Below are positions 1 to 7,817 of a stretch of 64,000 nt of DNA, piece after piece. The position numbers and the translations under genes are program-made. The notes below the pieces were generated by a model. It worked only from the letters and a program-made list of their open reading frames with translations. It was not told the origin of the DNA and did no database searches. Origin of the DNA: Caryophanales bacterium (GTDB taxonomy: Bacteria > Bacillota > Bacilli > Exiguobacteriales > Exiguobacteriaceae); assembly GCA_902363455.1 (NCBI GenBank), contig CABJAC010000001.1:1-64000 (forward strand). Reading direction: 5' to 3'. Position 1 is the first letter of the stretch. The number at the start of each line of letters is the position of its first letter.

Positions 1-3
1 GTC

Positions 4-120
<117 letters not shown>

Positions 121-130
121 AAGTGAAGAA

Positions 131-158
131 GCCGATCTGCAAATGCAGGTCGGTTTTT
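131..158 (+). terminator. rRNA operon terminator
   Basis: GCCGATCTGC and GCAGGTCGGT form a stem around an AAAT loop, followed by a run of T. It lies ten bases after the 5S gene, as expected for the end of an rrn operon. Confidence 0.8.
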
Positions 159-234
159 CTCTATAAAAAGAAGTCTCAAAAATGATGTTAGTATAAGTTC
201 TTTTAAGAAAAACAATAAGAAAATGAAATAAGAC

Positions 235-263
235 TTGTCTTTTTTTAAAGTACATGTTATATT
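235..263 (+). promoter_or_regulatory. Promoter of the tRNA-fMet pair
   Basis: TTGTCT and TATATT are separated by 17 bases, with the first tRNA starting 25 bases after the -10. This suggests the tRNA pair is transcribed on its own, since a terminator separates it from the 5S gene. Confidence 0.55.
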
Positions 264-288
264 AATATCTGTCGAAACGTTATATCAT

Positions 289-365
<77 letters not shown>

Positions 366-398
366 ATTTTTATAATTCAAATCCGAAACGTTTATCGT

Positions 399-475
<77 letters not shown>

Positions 476-500
476 ATTTTAAACTTAACTTCAACTTTAC

Positions 501-532
501 TACGAAACGTTCAGCGTTTCGTATTTTTTTTT
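501..532 (+). terminator. Terminator after tRNA-fMet genes
   Basis: TACGAAACG and CGTTTCGTA form a perfect nine-base-pair stem followed by nine T. The left arm resembles the CGAAACG motif that also precedes both tRNA copies. Confidence 0.9.
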
Positions 533-582
533 GTCTTTTTTGTTCGGTACAATGGAGTAAGAGAAAAGGAGGAGGGACACAG

Positions 583-1029
583 ATGATAAAACTTGAAATG
601 ACGAGCCTCGAACAGACGACGGCTCTCGCTGTTGAGCTGGGACACCGTGCCTTCGAAGGGATGGTCGTGACGCTGGACGGGGACTTAGGGGCAGGAAAAA
701 CAACCTTCACCCAAGGATTCGCGAAGGGACTGGGTGTTACCCGAAACGTCAACAGTCCGACGTTTACGATCATGAAGGTCTACACTGGACGATTGCCGCT
801 GTATCATATGGATGTCTACCGTCTTGAAGGCGGAGATGACATCGGTCTTGAAGAATATTTAAACGGAGGTGGAGTCGCTGTCGTCGAATGGTCGGAATTG
901 ATTTCTGATGTCCTTCCACCCGAACGCCTTGCGATCACGATTGAACGGACAGGCGATGACTCGCGTCGTTTTTTGCTTGAGCCGATCGGTGAGCAGTACA
1001 TCCAACTATGTGAGGGGTTAAATCAATGA
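583..1029 (+). CDS. tsaE: tRNA threonylcarbamoyladenosine biosynthesis ATPase TsaE
   Basis: TsaE is the ATPase of the t6A machinery, which modifies A37 of tRNAs reading ANN codons and works with TsaB and TsaD. The 148-residue protein carries a Walker A loop (GDLGAGKTT, residues 33-41) and the family's SPTF segment near residue 68, and its length is normal. The start ATG has a strong ribosome site (AAAGGAGGAGGG). The stop overlaps the tsaB start by four bases (ATGA), so the genes tsaE-tsaB-rimI-tsaD are one translationally coupled operon in the same order as ydiB-ydiC-ydiD-ydiE of Bacillus subtilis. Confidence 0.95.
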   Translation: MIKLEMTSLEQTTALAVELGHRAFEGMVVTLDGDLGAGKTTFTQGFAKGLGVTRNVNSPTFTIMKVYTGRLPLYHMDVYRLEGGDDIGLEEYLNGGGVAVVEWSELISDVLPPERLAITIERTGDDSRRFLLEPIGEQYIQLCEGLNQ

Positions 1030-1679
1030 AAATCGTAGCGATTGATACATCGACGAAACAACTGTCTGTTGCGTTATCGGACGGCAAACAGATTTTGGCG
1101 GAAGCCTCTTATGTGACGTCTTTGAACCATGCAACCAAATTGATGCCGTTGCTTGAGCGTATGATGCAGGAAGTCCGCTGGTCGCCGCGCGATCTGACAC
1201 GTGTCGTCATTGCTGATGGACCCGGTTCGTATACTGGTCTCCGGATTGGGGCAACAACGGCCAAAACATTGGCATACACATTAGGAATCGAGCTGGTTCC
1301 TGTGTCAACGCTTGAACTGATGGCAGCATCTGCCGGTTCAACCGGACGTATCGTAGCGATTCAAGACGCCCGCCGGGGAACCGGCTTCGTTGGTCTATAT
1401 GAAAACGGTCAGTTGGTCGGAGAAGAGCAACATACATTGGTCGCAGATTTCGTCAAAAATCTGCCGGCGGATACGCAAGTAACAGGAGACGTGGACAAGT
1501 TCGTATCGGAACTGGAACCGTTTGTCATCGTTGATCCGGCATTCCGTGCCCCACGTGCCGGTGTTCTGGCATTGCTCGGAGCGACCCGGCAGCCTGTCGA
1601 AGCCCATGCCTTTGAACCACGTTACCTGCGTCTTGCGGAAGCAGAAGCCAAATGGATTGAGGCACAACGCCATGACTAA
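1026..1679 (+). CDS. tsaB: tRNA threonylcarbamoyladenosine biosynthesis protein TsaB
   Basis: TsaB is the catalytically inactive ASKHA-fold partner that dimerises with TsaD in t6A synthesis. The N-terminus (MKIVAIDTSTKQLSVAL) is the typical phosphate-binding beta hairpin, and GPGSYTGLRIG near residues 65-75 is the family signature. The 217-residue length fits the Bacillus form. It overlaps tsaE by four bases, and its stop overlaps the beginning of rimI. No metal-binding histidine pair is present, as expected for TsaB. Confidence 0.94.
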   Translation: MKIVAIDTSTKQLSVALSDGKQILAEASYVTSLNHATKLMPLLERMMQEVRWSPRDLTRVVIADGPGSYTGLRIGATTAKTLAYTLGIELVPVSTLELMAASAGSTGRIVAIQDARRGTGFVGLYENGQLVGEEQHTLVADFVKNLPADTQVTGDVDKFVSELEPFVIVDPAFRAPRAGVLALLGATRQPVEAHAFEPRYLRLAEAEAKWIEAQRHD

Positions 1680-2130
1680 TGTCTGCATTCGAAAAATGAC
1701 GGTTGTGGACGCACCGGGTGTACATGCCGTAGAACTGGAATCCTTTGCGACGCCGTGGACACTGGAAGCATTTGTTGCAGAAATGACGCAAAATCCGAAC
1801 GCCTATTATTTGGTCGCAGAAACAGAAGAAATCATCGGGTTTGCCGGACTGTGGCACATTGCGGATGAGGGTCATATTACAAACGTTGCCGTCAAACGGG
1901 CAGCGCGTGGCACGGGAATCGGAGAAGCCCTGCTCGTTGCGTTGATCGCGGAGGCCAAACAGCTTGGGTTACGGGCGATGACACTCGAAGTGCGCGTTTC
2001 AAATTCACCGGCGCGTACCTTGTATGAAAAGCTTGGTTTTTTATACGCCGGGACACGGAAGCGTTATTATCAGGATAATAATGAAGATGCAGCCATCTAT
2101 TGGTTGGAACTAGAAGGAGACAAGCTATGA
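1672..2130 (+). CDS. rimI: Ribosomal protein bS18 alanine N-acetyltransferase RimI
   Basis: A GNAT acetyltransferase that in this operon position corresponds to RimI (YdiD), which acetylates the N-terminus of ribosomal protein S18. The acetyl-CoA motif A is visible ([12 protein letters not shown], about residues 78-89), followed by [13 protein letters not shown], the usual GNAT motif B. The start chosen is the ATG at 1672, overlapping the tsaB end by eight bases and giving the usual 152 residues. A longer reading from 1522 would run deep inside tsaB and is not credible. Its exact substrate in this organism is inferred from family and context. Confidence 0.9.
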   Translation: MTNVCIRKMTVVDAPGVHAVELESFATPWTLEAFVAEMTQNPNAYYLVAETEEIIGFAGLWHIADEGHITNVAVKRAARGTGIGEALLVALIAEAKQLGLRAMTLEVRVSNSPARTLYEKLGFLYAGTRKRYYQDNNEDAAIYWLELEGDKL

Positions 2131-3134
2131 CACGACCGTTGATATTAGCAATTGAATCAAGTTGTGACGAGACAGCTGCGGCTGTCGTGCGCGGGGGGAC
2201 GGATGTACTCTCGAATGTCGTCTCGTCTCAAATCGAGAGTCATAAACGTTTTGGCGGGGTCGTGCCGGAAGTCGCTTCCCGGCATCATGTGGAACGGATC
2301 ACGTATGTCATTGATGATGCGTTAACGGAAGCCGGTGTCACGATTGATGACATCGATGCGATTGCCGTTACGGAAGGTCCGGGACTTGTCGGTGCCCTCC
2401 TCGTCGGTGTCAGCGCGGCAAAAGCATTGGCTTTCGCTCACAGTAAACCATTGATTGGTGTTCACCACATCGCAGGTCACATCTATGCCAACCGTTTGGA
2501 ACAAGAGCTCCACTTTCCACTCGTCTGTTTGATTGCTTCAGGGGGACATACGGAATTGATTTATATGCCGGAAGACGGCGTCTACGAAGTAATCGGTGAA
2601 ACCCGTGATGATGCAGCCGGAGAAGCGTATGACAAAGTGGCACGGACCTTGAAACTTCCTTATCCGGGTGGTCCCCGAATTGATCAACTGGCGCAAACCG
2701 GTCAGGATACGTTCCATTTCCCGCGCATTTGGCTTGAAAAAGAGTCGTACGACTTTAGTTTCAGTGGCTTAAAATCTTCTGTCATCAATGCTGTTCATAA
2801 CGCCGAACAACGCGGAGAGGTCATCATTCCGGAAGACTTGGCAGCCAGTTTTCAAGCGAGCGTCGTTGAAGTGCTCGTTACGAAAGCGATTCGTGCCGTC
2901 AAAGAAAAGGGCGGCAAACAGTTGCTTGTCGCGGGTGGTGTTGCGGCAAACCGCGGACTGCGAACAGGATTGACAGAAGCTTGTCAACGTGAAGGGATCG
3001 AGCTCGTCATCCCGCCGATGCACTTATGCGGTGACAATGCCGCGATGATCGGAGCGGCCGCCATTCATCCATATCGGGCCGGCCGCCAATCGACACTTGC
3101 CATGAATGCCGAACCTGGGCTAGATTTAAAGTAA
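2127..3134 (+). CDS. tsaD: tRNA N6-threonylcarbamoyladenosine synthase TsaD
   Basis: TsaD transfers the threonylcarbamoyl group from its AMP adduct to A37 of tRNA. The 335-residue protein begins [15 protein letters not shown]. It has the metal-binding pair H114 and H118 in GVHHIAGH, and a C-terminal [10 protein letters not shown] and CGDNAAMIG, all characteristic. The start at 2127 follows AGAAGGAGA and overlaps the rimI stop by four bases (ATGA). It is the last gene of the tsa operon. Confidence 0.96.
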   Translation: MTRPLILAIESSCDETAAAVVRGGTDVLSNVVSSQIESHKRFGGVVPEVASRHHVERITYVIDDALTEAGVTIDDIDAIAVTEGPGLVGALLVGVSAAKALAFAHSKPLIGVHHIAGHIYANRLEQELHFPLVCLIASGGHTELIYMPEDGVYEVIGETRDDAAGEAYDKVARTLKLPYPGGPRIDQLAQTGQDTFHFPRIWLEKESYDFSFSGLKSSVINAVHNAEQRGEVIIPEDLAASFQASVVEVLVTKAIRAVKEKGGKQLLVAGGVAANRGLRTGLTEACQREGIELVIPPMHLCGDNAAMIGAAAIHPYRAGRQSTLAMNAEPGLDLK

Positions 3135-3164
3135 GGAATTCGAGAGACATGGGGGAAAAACGGA

Positions 3165-3734
3165 ATGAAAAAAGTCATCATCGCGTTATTAGGTGTGCTC
3201 GTCATTGTCGCAATCGGTTTACAGATTCGGGAAATCGTCGATGCGTACCAAATCGCCTATAAAGAAGAGCTCGTACCAGATAAAAAAGCAGTTGAAGCGA
3301 ATACGAAGCAGCAGCCCCTGTACGAAATTGGTCGTGCGGAAGGCGAACAGACACGGATCGAGAAGCTGTATGCGTTCGATCAGACCGTTAACGGTGAATT
3401 GAAGAACGTTGTGTTGGTCGACCGGAAATACGGTCTGACGAATAAAGCGAGTGATGACTTCTTTACGATCGCACCAGGTAAGCCGGCGACGGATCAGGAA
3501 AAGAAATCTTTCCAACCGATGATCGACCGACTCGACGCGGAACAAATCCAAGCGGAAGTCATCTCGAAGCATCAGGTCATGGCCAGTGAAAACAACAAAA
3601 AGCGGACGCTGACGCTCTATAAGGTCTTTTATAAAGATACCGATCAAAAAGAATACCTGTTTTTCATCGAGAAAGACGGTGGTTTGAAGCTGGATCTCTT
3701 TAAAAAAGGTTTCTCGCGTCTTGCGAACTATTAA
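3165..3734 (+). CDS. Hypothetical protein with one N-terminal membrane segment
   Basis: I do not recognise the family. The 189-residue product has a hydrophobic segment at residues 4-20 (VIIALLGVLVIVAIGLQ) without a clear signal-peptidase site, then a charged, soluble region that ends with YLFFIEKDGGLKLDLFKKGF. This suggests a membrane-anchored extracellular domain. The gene follows tsaD by 30 bases, with its own ribosome site (GGGGGAAAAACGG), and is closed by a strong hairpin. It is probably co-transcribed with the tsa operon, but nothing in it points to t6A synthesis. Confidence 0.75.
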   Translation: MKKVIIALLGVLVIVAIGLQIREIVDAYQIAYKEELVPDKKAVEANTKQQPLYEIGRAEGEQTRIEKLYAFDQTVNGELKNVVLVDRKYGLTNKASDDFFTIAPGKPATDQEKKSFQPMIDRLDAEQIQAEVISKHQVMASENNKKRTLTLYKVFYKDTDQKEYLFFIEKDGGLKLDLFKKGFSRLANY

Positions 3735-3737
3735 AAG

Positions 3738-3778
3738 AAGCGGTGTTCTCCCACAAACCTTGGGAGAACGCCGCTTTT
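3738..3778. terminator. Bidirectional terminator between convergent genes
   Basis: AAGCGGTGTTCTCCCA and TGGGAGAACGCCGCTT pair with one mismatch over 16 positions. A-rich sequence lies on the left and TTTTCT on the right, so it can serve both the rightward gene and the leftward HAD gene. Confidence 0.85.
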
Positions 3779-3779
3779 C

Positions 3780-4445
3780 TCATTTCCATTCGAGTAGACC
3801 CGTTAAGTCATCGTAAATGCTGTCCGGATCGAGATTCAACTCTTCGACCGGCAGACCTGCCCGATTGATCCATGCTGTCCGAAAACCAAAACTTTTGGCA
3901 CCGGTGATGTCCCAGCCGTTCGACGACATGAACAGGACGTCTTCCCGTTTCAGCCCCAGTGTGTTGAGGGCATGCATGTAGGATGCCGGAGTCGGTTTAT
4001 ATTGTTTGATGTCATCGACGCTGATGATATGGTCGAATCGTTCGGCCAGTCCGGACTGTTCCATCAACGGATCGAGCATATCGTGTGAGCCGTTTGAGAA
4101 GACCGCCAGTTGTTTATCCCCCATCTGTCGGAGGACGGCATCGACTTCCGGGTAATGGTCGAGTTGCAAATAGACCTCCATCAAGTCAGCAATATGTTCT
4201 TCCGTGACATGCAGTTTGAGTTGGAGCAAGGCATACCGAAGTGCGTCACGCGTCACTTGACTGAACGGAACGTATTGTCCGTTCAACTGGCGTAAAAACG
4301 AGTACTCGAGTTGCTTTTGGCGCCAGGCCTGGCTGATGGCTTCCCCGTGTCCCGGATACAGTTCTTCTGCTTTTACTTTGACGGAATGGACATCGAATAA
4401 GGTCCCGTACACATCAAAGACTAAGGCTTTAATTGGTTGTGTCAT
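3780..4445 (-). CDS. Haloacid dehalogenase, type II (HAD superfamily)
   Basis: The N-terminus carries the HAD nucleophile motif ALVFDVYGTLFD (D11), with the Y-G-T-L pattern of type II 2-haloacid dehalogenases. FSNGSHD (motif II), a lysine in KPTPASYMHAL, and MSSNGWDITGAKSFGF (motif IV) follow in order. The length of 221 residues is typical. The start is the ATG at 4445, preceded by AGAAAGGTGA; an upstream extension has no ribosome site. Activity on 2-haloacids is known for the family, but the natural substrate here could be another small phosphate or acid. Confidence 0.85.
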   Translation of the reverse strand: MTQPIKALVFDVYGTLFDVHSVKVKAEELYPGHGEAISQAWRQKQLEYSFLRQLNGQYVPFSQVTRDALRYALLQLKLHVTEEHIADLMEVYLQLDHYPEVDAVLRQMGDKQLAVFSNGSHDMLDPLMEQSGLAERFDHIISVDDIKQYKPTPASYMHALNTLGLKREDVLFMSSNGWDITGAKSFGFRTAWINRAGLPVEELNLDPDSIYDDLTGLLEWK

Positions 4446-4603
4446 TTTGATCACCTTTCTGGCTTTTCTGTTCTCTTTACACAGTTCCCGAAAACCAACG
4501 TCGTTGAAACACATATTCGAGGAGGGAGCCGAGGCGTGACGCGAGCCGGATTCGGGAACAGGTAAAAAAGACGAGCAGTACAGGAAGGAATATGTGACCT
4601 ATA

Positions 4604-5257
4604 ATGACACACCAACAAAAAATCATTCGAATTCTTTTGCTTGTCCTGATCATCAGCGGACTGATCTGGTTCAGCCGTTCGTATCTCAACATCCGTCCGA
4701 CAGACATCAAGGAGTGGATTTTATCGTTCGGAATGTGGGCGCCGATTTTGTATATTCTTCTCTATACGATTCGCCCGTTGATTTTCTTTCCTGCATCGGT
4801 CCTGTCGATTACCGGTGGACTGGCCTTTGGTGCCTGGCTTGGGACGCTTTACACCGTCATCGGAGCGACACTCGGTGCTGTCGTAGCTTTTTTAGTTGCG
4901 CGAAAGCTCGGGAGTGGATTGATTAAGGAGAAGGCGAGTGCCGGAAAAATCGAACAGATTCAGCAGCAACTCGAAAAAAATGGATTCATCTATGTATTGA
5001 TCTTCCGTCTGCTTCCGATTTTCAACTTCGATTTGATCAGCTATGCAGCAGGACTGTCGAAAGTCCGTTTGCTGTCCTTTTTCCTGGCAACGCTGATCGG
5101 AATCATCCCCGGGACATTTGCCTATAACTTTTTAGGCAGCAGTATCGTCTCGAAAGATCCGCAAATCATCATCGGTGCGATTGTCGTCTTTCTTGTCTTG
5201 ACAATTGTTCCTTGGTATCTCCAAAAACGCTGGAAAGCAAAAAAGAACCTCGGCTGA
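4604..5257 (+). CDS. TVP38/TMEM64 family (DedA-like) membrane protein
   Basis: The 217-residue protein has a first hydrophobic segment at about 10-25, a re-entrant region around residues 55-85 (RPLIFFPASVLSITGGLAFG), and the second family motif FRLLPIFNFDLISYAAGLS near residues 138-156. A last transmembrane helix ends in a basic tail. These features define the VTT domain of TVP38/TMEM64 proteins, relatives of DedA thought to act in lipid or small-molecule transport across the membrane. The start ATG at 4604 lacks a strong ribosome site. Its 3' end contains half of its own terminator. Confidence 0.85.
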   Translation: MTHQQKIIRILLLVLIISGLIWFSRSYLNIRPTDIKEWILSFGMWAPILYILLYTIRPLIFFPASVLSITGGLAFGAWLGTLYTVIGATLGAVVAFLVARKLGSGLIKEKASAGKIEQIQQQLEKNGFIYVLIFRLLPIFNFDLISYAAGLSKVRLLSFFLATLIGIIPGTFAYNFLGSSIVSKDPQIIIGAIVVFLVLTIVPWYLQKRWKAKKNLG

Positions 5258-5273
5258 AGTCGAGGTTCTTTCC
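5242..5273. terminator. Terminator overlapping the end of the TVP38 gene
   Basis: AAAGAACCTCG (inside the coding sequence) and CGAGGTTCTTT (after the stop) form a perfect 11-base-pair stem. The stop codon lies in the loop. It sits between convergent genes and may work in both directions. Confidence 0.75.
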
Positions 5274-5275
5274 AG

Positions 5276-5731
5276 TTAAGCGTGAAGCCGTTGTGCCCGG
5301 ACGAAAAATTCACTTGCGAACGTGCGGCAGGCGGCTTGTTTCTCGGGTGTATTTGGATCAAACTCAATCTTCAGCCCGGGAACGACGATCGTTGCGCCGG
5401 CGGACGTAAGCGTCTGTTCCAATGTATCGACGGCTGCACAGTATTTGGGATAATCGAGGTCACCGGAACCAAAGGCGGCAGCGGCTAAACCGTTTAACGT
5501 ACTTTCCCCCAACTCCTCGACGAAGTCTTCTGCTTCATACGGCAAATCGCCGTCCCCCCACGTGTAGGAGCCGAGTAAAACGGCATCATACTTGGAAAAG
5601 TCGGACGGGTATAACTGATCGAGCTCTTGTATGTGAACCGTACAGCCCTTGGGCTCGAGTTCCGACTGCAAGATCTGTACGATGTCTTCTGTGTTGCCGG
5701 ACATGCTGACAAAACCAATCATGATGTTCAT
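5276..5731 (-). CDS. Flavodoxin
   Basis: A short electron carrier binding FMN. The phosphate loop SMSGNTED occurs near residues 9-16, the isoalloxazine-flanking loop GSYTWGDGDLP at 55-65, and FGSGDLDYPKYCAAVD at 90-105. The length of 151 residues fits short-chain flavodoxins. The start at 5731 leaves AAAGG nine bases upstream, whereas the ATG nine bases earlier would touch the ribosome site. A Fur-like box lies 44-58 bases upstream, so expression during iron limitation in place of ferredoxin is a fair inference. Confidence 0.93.
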   Translation of the reverse strand: MNIMIGFVSMSGNTEDIVQILQSELEPKGCTVHIQELDQLYPSDFSKYDAVLLGSYTWGDGDLPYEAEDFVEELGESTLNGLAAAAFGSGDLDYPKYCAAVDTLEQTLTSAGATIVVPGLKIEFDPNTPEKQAACRTFASEFFVRAQRLHA

Positions 5732-5774
5732 CTGAATCATCCTTTCTCCAAGATGTGAACCTCTTTAGTTTAAT

Positions 5775-5789
5775 TGATAATCGTTCTCA
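5775..5789. promoter_or_regulatory. Fur-like box upstream of flavodoxin
   Basis: TGATAAT-C-GTTCTCA matches the 7-1-7 Fur motif TGATAAT-N-ATTATCA at 12 of 14 positions and lies just upstream of the flavodoxin gene. Two stronger Fur boxes occur elsewhere in the window. Confidence 0.6.
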
Positions 5790-5803
5790 ATACAAACGTA
5801 AAT

Positions 5804-5835
5804 AAAAAGTCTCCCCTGAACGGAGAGACTTTTTA
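5804..5835 (-). terminator. Terminator of the HxlR gene
   Basis: AAAAAGTCTCCC and GGAGAGACTTTTT form a hairpin with A and T runs on the two sides. It lies between the stop of the HxlR gene and the flavodoxin promoter. Confidence 0.75.
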
Positions 5836-5837
5836 TG

Positions 5838-6158
5838 TCAGTCTTGGAGCTCGGCCCATTCTTCGATTGAACGAATGACAGGTTCAAGCTGACGACCTTT
5901 GTCAGTCAAACTGTATTGAATTTTAATCGGACGTTCCGGAATGACGGTCCGGATGACAATACCTTCCGCCTCAAGTTCCTTCATGCGCTCCGTTAACATA
6001 CGACCAGATAACTCCGGAATCGCATCTTGAATTTCGTTGAAACGACAGGTCTTCGTCATGAGATGACGTAAAATCAAGCCCGTCCACTTCTTGCCCAAAA
6101 TTTCAAAGGCATGTTCGACTTTCGGACAAAGGGCAGTCGGAATCAATGTCTCTTCCAT
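5838..6158 (-). CDS. HxlR-family winged-helix transcriptional regulator
   Basis: A 106-residue protein of the MarR/DUF24 (HxlR) type. It starts with CPKVEHAFEILGKKWTGLILRHL, has the recognition region ELSGRMLTERMKELEAEGIV, and ends with the wing IQYSLTDKGRQLEPVI. The conserved N-terminal cysteine (in ALCPKVEHA) corresponds to the redox-sensing Cys6 of YodB/CatR-like repressors. The ATG at 6158 is preferred over a GTG two codons earlier because it sits about ten bases from AAAGG. Divergent doxX and a flavin reductase are likely targets, and candidate operators lie between them. Confidence 0.9.
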   Translation of the reverse strand: MEETLIPTALCPKVEHAFEILGKKWTGLILRHLMTKTCRFNEIQDAIPELSGRMLTERMKELEAEGIVIRTVIPERPIKIQYSLTDKGRQLEPVIRSIEEWAELQD

Positions 6159-6174
6159 CAGCACTCATCCTTTC

Positions 6175-6189
6175 TATACTTGTAGTATA
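6175..6189. promoter_or_regulatory. Candidate HxlR operator over its own promoter
   Basis: TATACT-TGT-AGTATA is a perfect inverted repeat located directly upstream of the regulator's ribosome site. It includes a TATACT -10 sequence on the minus strand. The spacing resembles the TACT-N-AGTA operators known for YodB/CatR-type regulators. Confidence 0.6.
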
Positions 6190-6216
6190 CCCGCTTCCAC
6201 TAAAAAAATCGAATCA

Positions 6217-6326
6217 TTTTACTTAATGTAACAAAAAGAACAAAAACAAATCTATTTACTTTTAGTAAGTGTTAGTTTATAGTCGTATTTAGGTTACAAA
6301 AAGTAATTAAAAAACATTAAGTAAAA
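6217..6326. promoter_or_regulatory. doxX promoter region with repeated operator-like palindromes
   Basis: A doxX promoter is visible: TTTACT (6255-6260), 17 bases, TATAGT (6278-6283). TTACT-TTT-AGTAA at 6256-6268 overlaps its -35. TTAC-N5-GTAA occurs at 6219-6231 and at 6294-6306. A 13-base sequence at 6217-6229 is repeated in exact inverted orientation at 6314-6326, next to the doxX ribosome site. These are candidate binding sites for the divergent HxlR regulator. Confidence 0.5.
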
Positions 6327-6341
6327 GGAGTTTTGATCAAG

Positions 6342-6740
6342 ATGATGGATTTAGGATTATTTCTTATTCGATTGGTGATTGGATTAACATTTGCGGCACA
6401 CGGGACACAAAAACTGTTTGGTTGGTTCGGAGGGCATGGCATTGCAGGGACGGGTGGCTGGTTCGAGTCAATCGGCATGAAACCGGGTAAAATACTTGCA
6501 ATTACGGCAGGACTAGCGGAACTGGTCGGTGGTTTGTTGTTTGCCGGTGGTTTGTTCTTATGGTTCGCTGCCGCCTTGATCATCGGATCGATGCTCATCG
6601 CCATCATCAAGGTCCACGGTCAAAATGGTTACTGGGTCACACAGAACGGGTACGAATACAACATGGCCCTGATCGTCATCGCCCTCGGCGTCGCATTGAT
6701 TGGTGCTGGAGACTATTCGCTCGCAGCCATGCTCGGGTGA
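6342..6740 (+). CDS. DoxX family membrane protein
   Basis: The 132-residue product has four hydrophobic segments and the DoxX hallmarks: GLFLIRLVIGLTFAAHGTQKLFGWFGG at the N-terminus, and AELVGGLLFAGGLF in the middle. Members are small inner-membrane proteins, several of them (MhqP/CatD type) induced by quinones and thiol-reactive compounds under YodB/MhqR-like control. The start at 6342 lies 11 bases after AAAAGGAG; a TTG nine bases earlier is too close to the ribosome site. It is followed after 23 bases by a flavin reductase gene in the same direction. Confidence 0.9.
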   Translation: MMDLGLFLIRLVIGLTFAAHGTQKLFGWFGGHGIAGTGGWFESIGMKPGKILAITAGLAELVGGLLFAGGLFLWFAAALIIGSMLIAIIKVHGQNGYWVTQNGYEYNMALIVIALGVALIGAGDYSLAAMLG

Positions 6741-6763
6741 TCAGAGAAAGCGGGTAATGAACA

Positions 6764-7357
6764 ATGAAGTTTGATGCACAGTCACTCAGTCCAAAAGAAA
6801 ATTATAAATTGTTGATCGGGAGCATCATCCCGCGACCGATTGCCTTCGTGACGACAAAAGGTGCGGACGGAACGATTAACGCTGCGCCGTTTTCGTTTTT
6901 CACGGTCGCCTCAAGCCACCCGCCGCAATTATTGATCGCAGTCCAAAAGACGGATCAAGGGGAAAAGGATACGGCCAAAAATATCTTACTCAATCAGGAG
7001 TATGTCATCCATATCGTCAGTGAAGAGATTGTCGAAGCGGTCAACGAAACGGCAGCCCCGCTCGCTTACGGTGAAAGTGAACTGGAGCGGACGAATCTAA
7101 CGTTGATCGACAGTGATTTGATTGACGTCCCGGCAGTTGCGGAAGCGAAGATTCGCTTTGAACTGAAACTGACACAACACGTTGATCTGGAGGCAGCTGA
7201 TTTATTGATCGGTGAAGTCGTACGGTACCATGTCGCGGATGAACTCGTAGACTCGTTCCGGATTGATGCCGACGGTTTAGGCGCGATTGCCCGTCTCGCC
7301 GGAAATGATTATGCCAAAATTGGTGACATTTTCACGATTGCACGTCCTACGAAATAA
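6764..7357 (+). CDS. Flavin reductase-like (DIM6/NTAB) protein
   Basis: The 197-residue protein starts with SPKENYKLLIGSIIPRPIAFVTT and continues with NAAPFSFFTVASSHPPQL, the FMN-binding split-barrel pattern of flavin reductase domain proteins. Members reduce or carry FMN and often partner with oxygenases. It stands in an operon with doxX, under probable HxlR control, so a role in quinone or electrophile stress is inferred. The partner and substrate cannot be read from the sequence. Confidence 0.88.
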   Translation: MKFDAQSLSPKENYKLLIGSIIPRPIAFVTTKGADGTINAAPFSFFTVASSHPPQLLIAVQKTDQGEKDTAKNILLNQEYVIHIVSEEIVEAVNETAAPLAYGESELERTNLTLIDSDLIDVPAVAEAKIRFELKLTQHVDLEAADLLIGEVVRYHVADELVDSFRIDADGLGAIARLAGNDYAKIGDIFTIARPTK

Positions 7358-7371
7358 GACAACGCCATACC

Positions 7372-7420
7372 AATAGACGAGGAAAGCAGATTCGATATCC
7401 GCTTTCCTCGTCTATTTTTG
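7372..7420. terminator. Bidirectional terminator after flavin reductase gene
   Basis: AATAGACGAGGAAAGC and GCTTTCCTCGTCTATT form a perfect 16-base-pair stem, then TTTTTG. It also lies just after the leftward membrane-protein gene. Confidence 0.9.
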
Positions 7421-7424
7421 TTGC

Positions 7425-7817
7425 CTATTCCATTTTATGACGTTTACTGTACTGGAAACCGTCCAGTAGATAAAACAGAACGGCGAGCGCCCAAATTCCG
7501 ACACAGCTGATCAAAAACGCGGTCAGAGGAGAGACAGCCCCGTAATACATAATGATCATCGGATCGTTCAGTGCAACGAACGATTGGGTCGTCAGCAACG
7601 TGCAAATCAGACCGGACAATAAACTGATGAACAGTCCGCTCCACGTCTGGATGACAAGACCGATCATACAGGAAATTAAGATGAACAACGGATAAACGGC
7701 GTTAAACGCATCCGGACGAATGAAAGCCGAGACATAGTCCGCATACATCGGGACGAAATAAAGCACACCGGACAATAATCCTTGGATCAGGTTGATGACA
7801 TAACTTTTCGAGCGCAT
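7425..7817 (-). CDS. Hypothetical four-helix membrane protein
   Basis: I do not recognise this 130-residue protein. It shows four hydrophobic stretches: IQGLLSGVLYFVPMY, YPLFILISCMIGLVIQTW, LFISLLSGLICTLLT, and TAFLISCVGIWALAVLFYLL. It ends in a basic tail. The start ATG at 7817 shares one base with the stop of the upstream ABC-F gene (TGATG), so translation is probably coupled to it. An upstream in-frame extension lies inside the ABC-F gene and is rejected. Confidence 0.75.
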   Translation of the reverse strand: MRSKSYVINLIQGLLSGVLYFVPMYADYVSAFIRPDAFNAVYPLFILISCMIGLVIQTWSGLFISLLSGLICTLLTTQSFVALNDPMIIMYYGAVSPLTAFLISCVGIWALAVLFYLLDGFQYSKRHKME

